A stretch of DNA of 36,471 nt from a virus: positions 1 through 36,471 of IMG/VR virus record IMGVR_UViG_3300031566_000182. One strand, written 5' to 3'. Positions 7,972 through 15,800 of the stretch are shown one piece after another. Positions within the stretch are counted from its first letter, which is position 1, and every line of letters begins with the position of its first letter. The position numbers and the translations under genes were made by a program. The notes beneath the pieces are model-generated. The model searched no databases. It was not told the origin of the DNA and saw only the letters and a program-made list of their open reading frames with translations.

Positions 7972-8352
7972 ATGGCTACCCCGAACGTCCTGCACGGCAA
8001 GAACGGTGCTATCTACGTCGACGGGCAGAAGATCGCCGACAAGGTCCAATGGTCGCTCAACATGTCCCGCGACTACGCCGATGTCACCACGTTCCGTGAT
8101 GGCAACAAGGTGTACGCCGCTGGGCTCAGGGACGTCCAAGGCTCGTTCTCTGGTCTCTACAACACAGCCGGTGACCTCTCCATCAGCAAGGCTGATGGAA
8201 CGGCTTACACGGTGCAGTTGTGGGCCGATGACGGCGTGACCAAGGTCGGTGAAGGCCCTGCCTATCTCGACGCATCTGTCACCGCTTCGGCTACCGACGC
8301 CGTCCGCGTACAAGGCAACTTCCGGGCTGCCGGGACGTGGACGATCACTTGA
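7972..8352 (+). CDS. Tail tube protein, copy A
   Basis: This 126-residue beta-rich protein reads NVLHGKNGAIYVDGQKIADK, WSLNMSRDYADVTTF, YAAGLRDVQGSFSGLYNT, VQLWADDG and ends GNFRAAGTWTIT. It fits the short tube-type domain of major tail proteins that stack as hexameric rings around the tape measure. The next gene is a clear paralogue with the same landmarks in the same order, so this locus is a tandem duplication. Which copy is the main tube subunit cannot be told; the other may be a cap, a terminal ring or an alternating subunit. Confidence 0.72.
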   Translation: MATPNVLHGKNGAIYVDGQKIADKVQWSLNMSRDYADVTTFRDGNKVYAAGLRDVQGSFSGLYNTAGDLSISKADGTAYTVQLWADDGVTKVGEGPAYLDASVTASATDAVRVQGNFRAAGTWTIT

Positions 8353-8376
8353 TGGGGCACCAAAGGGAACTGAGTT

Positions 8377-8796
8377 ATGGCTGGCAGTGGAACCAAACTG
8401 CATGGCAAGAACGGCGCGATCTATCTTGACGGCCCCAAGGGGACCGGCACGAAGGTCACGAACAAGACGGAGTGGACCCTCAACCTCTCCCGCGACTACG
8501 TCGACGCGACCGTCTTCGGCGATGTGAACAAGACCTACCTCGTGGGTCTCAAGGACATTCAGGGGACCTTCGCAGGCCTTCTCGATGTCAGCGGTGACTA
8601 TCAGGTCAACGCCGCGTCTTCCGACGCGATCAACATCTACCTGTACGCGGACGACGGTGCTTCGCCTGTCCTCGTGGCCTACGGCCCCGGGCTCATGGAC
8701 GCGAGCATCACCGCCAGCAACACCGACGCGATCAAGACGACCGGGAACTTCCGTGCGTCCGGCGCGTGGACCGTCTTCTCGGACGGCACCCTCTAG
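8377..8796 (+). CDS. Tail tube protein, copy B (tandem paralogue)
   Basis: This 139-residue protein aligns over its whole length with the preceding gene: LHGKNGAIYLDG against LHGKNGAIYVDG, WTLNLSRDYVDATVFGD against WSLNMSRDYADVTTFRD, LVGLKDIQGTFAGLLD against AAGLRDVQGSFSGLYN, and GNFRASGAWTV against GNFRAAGTWTI. Main differences are a short insertion (PKGTGTK) near residue 25 and an eight-residue C-terminal extension (FSDGTL end). The gene has its own ATG 24 bases after copy A. Its TAG stop at 8794 is followed within two bases by the first arm of a predicted RNA pseudoknot. Confidence 0.75.
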   Translation: MAGSGTKLHGKNGAIYLDGPKGTGTKVTNKTEWTLNLSRDYVDATVFGDVNKTYLVGLKDIQGTFAGLLDVSGDYQVNAASSDAINIYLYADDGASPVLVAYGPGLMDASITASNTDAIKTTGNFRASGAWTVFSDGTL

Positions 8797-8797
8797 C

Positions 8798-8876
8798 AGA
8801 GGCCTAACCCTCAATCCGTGACATCGACCGAGTGGAGGGGCTGATAGGCCTCTCCCGGCTGTGACCCTCCACTCGG
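8798..8876 (+). promoter_or_regulatory. Predicted RNA pseudoknot or switch between tail tube gene and next gene
   Basis: Two perfect inverted repeats interlock. AGAGGCCTA (8798-8806) pairs with TAGGCCTCT (8845-8853), and CCGAGTGGAGGG (8828-8839) pairs with CCCTCCACTCGG (8865-8876). The order A-B-A'-B' is an H-type pseudoknot with loops of 21, 5 and 11 bases. The AAGGAG ribosome site (8877-8882) of the gene at 8890 begins directly after the last arm. Without A-A' pairing, the 12-bp hairpin alone could act as a terminator or processing site. Pairing is exact; function is inferred. Confidence 0.65.
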
Positions 8877-8889
8877 AAGGAGATGGCGA

Positions 8890-9228
8890 ATGCCTTACTT
8901 GTTCAAGGCCATCAGATCGGGCGCCGATATGAAGCCCGCTGGTGTCGTGGACATCGCATTCCTCGGCGGCAAAGTCGGGGATATCGCGAGTTGGACGCTG
9001 ACTCGGCGCGGGGACGAAGGCCCCGACGCGGACCTTTACGACCTCCGCGCCGTGTTCGCATATGTGGCTGAAGCGCTCTGGGACGATCCCGACTATGAGA
9101 AGCGGGTGACCCTATCGCTCAACCCGAAGAAGCAGTACAGGCTGCAGCAGGCCGAAGGTTTCCGTACGGTGCGGAGCGGTCGCAGTCTACTGATGGAAGG
9201 AGTAACTATCCATGCCGTTGACGGCTGA
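8890..9228 (+). CDS. Unknown tail-region protein
   Basis: I do not recognise this 112-residue protein. It has a strong AAGGAG site six bases before ATG. The sequence is mixed: VVDIAFLGGKVGDIASWTLTRRG, then helical LYDLRAVFAYVAEALWDDPDYEKRV, then LSLNPKKQYRLQQAEGFRTV. It has no membrane segment or metal motif. It lies between the tail tube genes and the tail assembly chaperone and overlaps the latter by 17 bases, so a role in tail assembly is likely from position only. The predicted pseudoknot just upstream may control its translation. Confidence 0.75.
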   Translation: MPYLFKAIRSGADMKPAGVVDIAFLGGKVGDIASWTLTRRGDEGPDADLYDLRAVFAYVAEALWDDPDYEKRVTLSLNPKKQYRLQQAEGFRTVRSGRSLLMEGVTIHAVDG

Positions 9229-9604
9229 ACCAAAGACACGCACGGTCGAGATCCGAGGCTATCGGTTCAAGATCCGCGAACTCACGATCGGTGAGTACGA
9301 CGAACTCGAAGAGAAGGCCACCACCAAGCGCCCCAACCCGGTCAACGCCGATGGGCCGCAGATCGACGTCACCGACCGTTCGCAGTTGCTGCGGATGATG
9401 GTCATCAAGGCCGTGGTCGAGCCCCACCTGACACCCGGCAAACTTGCTGAACTCCCCCTGCGCGTGGCGCTCGGCCTCAACGACGTGGTCAACGGGATGC
9501 ACTTTCCAGATGAGGATGGCGCGAAGGCAGATCTTGTCGAGATCGACCCTGAGGACGCGGAGGATGAAGAGGACGAGAAGGAAGAGAGCCCGGGGGAAGG
9601 TTGA
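9212..9604 (+). CDS. Tail assembly chaperone, N-terminal (G-like) protein
   Basis: This 130-residue protein reads RTVEIRGYRFKIRELTIGEYDELEE, then LLRMMVIKAVVEPHLTPGKLAELPLRVALGLNDVVN, ending in a very acidic tail (DPEDAEDEEDEKEESPGEG). This is the usual make-up of the first of two chaperone products that coat the tape measure during tail assembly. The gene stops at 9602-9604, and the second reading frame continues in the -1 frame. A CCCGGGG heptamer lies nine bases before the stop. A small fraction of ribosomes should shift there to make a fusion of about 221 residues. Confidence 0.8.
   Translation: MPLTAEPKTRTVEIRGYRFKIRELTIGEYDELEEKATTKRPNPVNADGPQIDVTDRSQLLRMMVIKAVVEPHLTPGKLAELPLRVALGLNDVVNGMHFPDEDGAKADLVEIDPEDAEDEEDEKEESPGEG
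9589..9595 (+). promoter_or_regulatory. Predicted -1 ribosomal frameshift site C_CCG_GGG
   Basis: In the zero frame of the chaperone gene the bases read agC CCG GGG GAA GGT TGA. CCCGGGG fits X_XXY_YYZ exactly: the P-site tRNA re-pairs CCG to CCC and the A-site tRNA re-pairs GGG to GGG. A -1 shift moves from frame 2 to frame 1, the frame of 9601-9876, and gives ...SPG-GRLTTSEV.... Paired G/GT chaperone frames joined by -1 slippage are established in many siphoviruses (lambda G/GT). Confidence 0.75.
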
Positions 9605-9876
9605 CCACCAGTGAGGTCATCATGATGCTGGCTCGCCGGTACTCGCGATGGCCCCATGAGGTGGCGGCACTCCCGATGAGTTACTACATCTCCTTGCGAG
9701 ACGACTTCATCCGAGAGAAGATGGCAGAGCGACGTGCCCTCGCACGGGCGAAGGGCGACGACGATGATGTCATCGAGTTTGACGCTAAGGCAGCCGCATC
9801 GGGTCATCTGGCCAGCACGGTCAATGAGGCACTCGATCGGAAGGCCGGTGTGGAAGCAGACGCAAAGGTAGTCTGA
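9601..9876 (+). CDS. Tail assembly chaperone, C-terminal (T-like) part, made by frameshift
   Basis: This 91-codon frame reads TTSEVIMMLARRYSRWPHEVAALPMSYYISLRDDFIREKMAERRALARAKG. The W-P-x-E-V-x-x-L-P pattern and short helical, charged make-up are typical of the T segment of GT chaperones. The only early start is a weak TTG overlapping the previous stop, and no ribosome site stands before it. The frame is therefore probably expressed only as a fusion from the CCCGGGG site (last 93 residues, from 9595). The tape measure starts 3 bases after the stop. Confidence 0.78.
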   Translation: MTTSEVIMMLARRYSRWPHEVAALPMSYYISLRDDFIREKMAERRALARAKGDDDDVIEFDAKAAASGHLASTVNEALDRKAGVEADAKVV

Positions 9877-9879
9877 CCC

Positions 9880-12800
9880 ATGGCAGCCTCGAACTCTGTC
9901 GCCGACATCGGCGTCAAACTCACCGCTGACACCACGGCATTCGATACCGCTATCGAGCGGTCCAGCCGCAAACTGTCCGCTCTCAGAGGCACGACGAGTG
10001 CCTCTGGGAAGGGCAGGGGCGCGGCTCGCGGTACGACCGTGGCGGGCGCCTCCGACGGTGACAGTCGCTACGCCGTCAAGGGTGAGGTGACCTTCACCAA
10101 GGCGCAGGCCACGCGTGCGTTCAAGGTGGCCACCGAGGGGCTGGTCGCCAGCGTCCCGATGAAGATCACCCGGTCCTCCATCGCCGAGGCGAAGGCCGCC
10201 ATCCTCTCGGGCATCGGAACGGTGCCGGTCACCATCGCGCCGAAGTTCGCCGAGAAGGGCAGCGGCAGCATCACCCAGACCATGGGCGCGGTGCTGGCGA
10301 TGCAGTACGGCATCACCCAGACACAGGGCCGGGCGCTCTTCAAGGAGACAGCCTCCAAGGCCATGCCCGGCGGCCCCCCGAAGGGACTGGCCTCGGGCGG
10401 TCCCGTCTCGGCCATGACCCCGGTCGTCGTCGGCGAGCGACGGCCCGAGGTCTTCGTGCCCAAGGTCAATGGGCGCATCCTGCCCAACGCCGACAACTTC
10501 CGCCGCGAGATCCGCAACCTCGACTCCTTGGAGCGTGAGATCTCCCAGCGCCAGCACCGCATCAAGCAGTCGCTGCAGGATGTGCCACATGCGATGCGTG
10601 GTCGTGGTGTGCGTGGTTACGGCGGCAAACTGGGAGTCCAGCCGGGTCCATCTTCATCCGCTGTCGCGGAACCCGGCTGGCTCTATCACGCTACCGACAA
10701 CCTCGACGCGATCCGTGGGCGCGTCCCGGGGTCGAGCCCGGGGGTCAGGCCCCTGACAGAAAGCATCTTCAGCCCGCCTTCTTCTTTCTGGGCCACCTCT
10801 CCGGCTCCCAACTATGGCGGGTCCCTCGTCCGTGCCCCGTTCATCAGGCCCGCGCCCGGCAGGCCAGCCCTCGGCGGCTTCGAGTCCACCGGTGATATCC
10901 GCTACGGCGTGAGGGGTGCGCCGTATTCCGAGGTGTTCCAGTCGGAGGACGTGGTTCCGCGCTCTGCTCTCCAGTATTGGGGCGAGGATGAGCGGTGGCA
11001 CGGCTTCCGCAAGGGCAGGACGAGGACCCGGCCACCGCTGGTGAGGCGACAGGATGGCGGTCCCATCTACGCCATGGCTGGCACTCGCCCGATGAAGGAG
11101 GGCGATCTCCACAAGAAGTGGCCCTACCGTCGGCAGCGCAATACCATCGAGCAGTTCATCCAGAACCGGGCTCCGCAGAACAACCTCGACTTCCGAGACT
11201 GGTACGCCATCGCACAGGCGCAGGCCCGTGGCGACATGGCCGACTTCGGATATCAGGGCGATCCCGACATCGGCCTGTTGGCAGCCGCGAACCTCTCGCC
11301 GGGCATGGCGTGGCCGAACAACCGGGCGCTCTTCCGGCAGTTGCTACAGGGTGTGCCTCCGGGTCAGATGTCCGCCTCTGGGTTCGTGCCGGGCTTTGGT
11401 GATGTCGGTGGCGGTGTATCACGTGGCCGGGGTCCGTTCCGGCGGGCCGAGAAGGTGCTCCGCGCCCGCACGCTGCAGGAGGCGTTGCGCCTCTCGACGG
11501 GCCCCAAGGTCCATCCCTTCGGCCTGAACCTCACCGGCCTCGATCCGACGGCGGGCACGTACGACGCCCGCATGTTCCAGATCGCCACGAACGACCAGCA
11601 GATCGTTCGCATGAGCAAGGGCGTGCCGAAGATCGGTGTCATCGGGGGCGTCAGCGAGGGACCGTTCCGCCGCGACACCATCAAGGCCTACGAGTCGCTG
11701 TTCCGCAAGTACGGCGACCAGTTGGGCGCTCGCAACATCTCGGAGTTCCAAGCCATCCTCTGGTCCTCCAAGGGCCGGGGTGCTGATCTGGGGGATGACT
11801 GGGCCCGCTCCCCCTCGGGTATCGTCATCCCCCGCCACCCCGGTATCGCCGTCCCGGTCATGCGTATGGCCGGTGGCCCGGTGGACCTCGCCCGCGACTG
11901 GCGTAAGGAGGATTGGCGCAGGGCTTTCAGGCCCGAACAGGTCCCCACCCAGAACCTCATGCGGTTCATGCATGTCGACCGCGAGGTCACCCCTAAGCCC
12001 GGCGGCGGACGTTGGTATCTCGATGAACTGACCGAGAAGATCGGATCTGAGGGGTTCCTCGAAGACTTTCCCCTGAAGTTCTACTACGACCCTGACGCCC
12101 ACAAGGGCTTGCTCGGCGATGGCAACCACCGGTTCGCTGCTGCTGCCCGCCTGAGCCTTCCGACGGTGCCGGTCGACGTCTACAACATGCGTGGTTCGGC
12201 GGGGACGACGGGCAAGACCCCGTACAAGTCGCTCCTCGGCCCGAAGACCACTTTCCCCGACGAGTTCGGCTACATCCCTGAGAACCTCCCGGCTTCATGG
12301 ATCGGGCTCCAGCGCCCCGAGGACTCCGAATATCACATCCAGAGGTTCCTGAAGCGTCGCGAACAGTACCTCCGCGAACTCCCGCGCAAGGGCATGGGCG
12401 GCTTCGCTCATGCCCAGCACGGGGTGAAGTTCAGCCTTCGCGACATGCGTTCGGGCCTTGGCCGCCGCACCCGTGACACGTTGGAAGACCTCTTGGCCTC
12501 GTTCCCGATCATCGGCACGAAGGTCGACAACCCTGACCCGCAGTTCGGTATACCGGGCTTCCCGTCGTTGGGGAGGGTGGGTGTCGACTGGACACCGTCT
12601 AACGCCCTCGCTTACTACGGGCGTCCCGGGCAAGTCTCTTCACCGGGTTCTCAGGGGTACGGTCGGCACTTCGAGCCGGGCCACATCATGATGTCGGGCT
12701 ACTACAGCGGCAAGAAGTGGGCCAAGACGAACCCGCCGCGCCAGTGGGCGCCTTCGACGTACTCGGACAAGACCTACGATCGCAGCGGGCGCATGATCGT

Positions 12801-15800
12801 TCACGGGGAAGAGCAGACCAACTTCCACACCCTCCATGGCAGGAACATCGAGGGCGTCGCGGCACACGAGTTCGGGCATGCTGCCGAGCGGTTCATCATG
12901 GGCACTTTCCCACCGGCCACGTCGATCGGCATGTCCTACGAACGCCTGCGCGATGACCTGATGGGGTCGTCTCGGATGGTGTACGACACCAAGAACTTCC
13001 GCGACCGCGAGATCTTCCGGCAGGGAACCGCCAAGTCGGTCTCTGGATACGGCGGGAGCGATGCAGAGGAGGCCTTCGCGGAACTCTTCGCCGAGCGCTT
13101 CCTTGGTGGAACTGGTGCTGGTTGGGGCATGAAGCCCGGGCCGATGTCCCAGATGGACAACATCCAGAAGCAACTGGCCTCGTTCCGGTCGATCGATGAC
13201 CTCGACGGCTACATCAACAACGCCCGGGCTCGGCGCAGTGAGCACCTCACTTCTGGCGGCATCATCGATATGGACCGCTTGCGAGAGGCGATCGGCATCC
13301 GCCACGCAGGCGTGGGCTCGCGGGCCCTGAAGGACACGCTGGCGAAGTACTACCGTAATGAGCCAGCCGGTGGTACATACCCGGTCGCTGACCTCCCGGT
13401 CCCCACCAAGGGCTACGCCGTGGGCATCCCGCAGTTGCTCGGTGGGGCGTCCATCCCGGTCCAACTCGATCCCAACAACCTCACCACCAAGGGCGTGCGC
13501 GAGTTCATCACCGCCTTCCGCACCCAGCAGGGCATGGGTGCTCCCTACGTGGGCACGTGGCTGAACCCCGGCGGCATCATCGATGTCGACCCCTCGACGG
13601 TCGTCCACACCCGGCGTGCCGCAGAGATGATCCTGCGTGCCGGTGGCGAGCACGCGGCCTTCGACCTTGGGCGCTTCGACGAGGTGTGGAGCAGCCACAG
13701 CGATCGTGGTGTGGGTGGCAAGAACCCTGAACTCATCGCCAATCCGCGTCACTCACGGGCCACGCCCGAGCGCATCCTCGATGCCATCTATGAGGGCCGC
13801 GCCAAGGGCGGCAAGAGCCCCCACGGCCTCTACATCGTCGGCGAGATCGGCAAGGAACTCTTCGTCCCTGACGAGATGTCCGAGGCCATTCCCAAGAAGG
13901 TCATGGATCAGATCCCCAAGGCCGCAGGCGGCACTCGGGTCATCGGTCAGAAGCGCAACGAACTCTTCGCGCCGCCGTCCGACGGCTGGATCATCCCCAA
14001 CCGCCTGCTCGATCAGGTCCCGCACCTCATGCCACGTGTCGATGGTGGCCCGGTCGATGAGTGGGCTGGCACGCCGTGGGCGAGCCGCTCTGCGGGCGAT
14101 CCCCCCAACAACTTCGAGCGTCTGCTAGCGGAAGCACGAGACAAGCGCACAGGGCCGTTCGCTGATCCCAACGCTGGCCAGCGGGCTGGCGGGCCTCAGG
14201 GCCAAGGCCTCTTGGGCACGCCGAAGTACTACCGGGGGCAGTTGTTCGACCAGTCGCGTGCGAACTACTGGCGTGCTCCGACTGCGATCGATGCCATCCA
14301 CGAGGCCCCGCTGACGCGTGGTGTGGGGACCGACATCGTGGGCTTGGGCGAGGTCCCGACGACGTGGACGCCCGGCGAGTTCTACCGGGGCGGGACGCGC
14401 CCGTTCTCGTCGGACGATTGGTCTCCCGGCGCGAACCCGTTGATCGGCAGCCGTGGTGCGAGTGGTCCGCTCGGCTCGCGCATGGGCCTGACCAGTGGGA
14501 CCGGCGGCATGCTCCCCTACGCCACTGGGCTTGGCGCTGGCGTACCGGAGCCGCGAGACATGTTCCCCGTGGCCCCTCGTTCGTCGGTGGCCGGGGCCGA
14601 GGGCGCTTACGGGACGCCGTACCAGTCGCCTGTGACGATGCCGGGTGCCGCCAAGCCTGCCGACATGAAGGACTTCTCGTTCGACAACGTCCGAGTGGTC
14701 AACATCGAAGCCGGTCAGGCCAGCGTCGAGTCGCGACAGGCTGGGACGGGAGCCGGTTCGCAGCGGGCTGGTGATGGGTCCGGGCTGTCGCAGCCATTCG
14801 GCGACTCAGCCGCCATGGCCGAGGGCGCGCAGACGTACAGCAACATCCTCGATGACATGAAGCGTGGCGGCACCGAGTGGCAGCAGCGCCTGTCCTCCCG
14901 TACACCTCGTGGTGGTATCGCTTATCAGGTCTCCGAGACCGTCGGTGGTGGGGCGCGGCTGAAGAAGTTGCAGCGCCAGTTGCAACTCGAACTGCGAGCC
15001 CTCGACCAGATGGTCGAAGGTCCGAGGGGCGAATACACCACTGAGCAGAAGCAGGAGCGCCGGGCATTGGCCGGTGCGTATGTCGAGTATCCCGAACGGC
15101 TGGAAGCGGCCCAGCAGATCATCGACCCGAAGGACCGGCAGCGGGCGATCGACGACCTTGAGGCCACTCGCAAGCGAGCGAAGGATGTGCTCGGCGAAGG
15201 CACGCTGAAGCAGTGGGACAAGGCACAGGGCACGCTGAAGAAGTTGGACATCGGCTTCGGCTCGGTCGTGCGCCAGATGGGTTCGGTCATCGCCGGTATC
15301 GGCATCTACGGCGTAGCGATGTCGGCCTTCGGCTCGGTGATGCAGGCCGGGATGCCAGCGATCAAGACGTGGATCGACGGGATGCGGGGATGGCAGGCGA
15401 CGGCCTCCACCCTGACGACCCAACTGGGTGAGCAGACCAAGCAGCAGTGGGGCAACGTCGATGCCGTGATGGCCATGAAGTCCGCGCAGGCGGGCCTTTC
15501 TGGCGAGACATCGGCATACATGCAGGCCATCCTCGGACCTGTCGCTGCGGTGAAGGCCGGAGCCAAGGCCATGGGCGAGACCGAGGAGTTGTTCAAGGCG
15601 GCCTCGTATTCGTCCGAGCGACCGTCGGTCGAGGGCCTGTATGGCGGCTACGGCGGCCTCATGGGCGGCGGCATCCTCGCCGAGATGCTCGGCGGCGGCA
15701 AGGGCTTCAGCGAGACGATGAGGGGCACCTTCGCCAATATTCGCGGGTCCGCGAATGGCCCGATGCCCGGGCTCGACGTCTCTCCGATCGAGGGCGCCGC

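Noticed and set aside
8794-8847. Stop-codon readthrough of tail tube copy B through UAG toward the next gene in the same frame
   Set aside because: The next gene is in the same frame, but UGA and UAG at 8842-8847 end any extension after 15 codons, so no fusion to the next protein can result. Kept only as a weak alternative for the pseudoknot.
8883-9071. ATG at 8883 as a start for a 62-codon frame
   Set aside because: It competes with ATG 8890, which has better ribosome-site spacing and leads to a 112-residue protein with normal composition; the 8883 frame is Arg-rich.
12640-13752. 370-codon minus-strand frame opposite the tape measure zincin region
   Set aside because: The plus strand encodes the HEFGH motif and its context; the minus frame has no recognisable motif.
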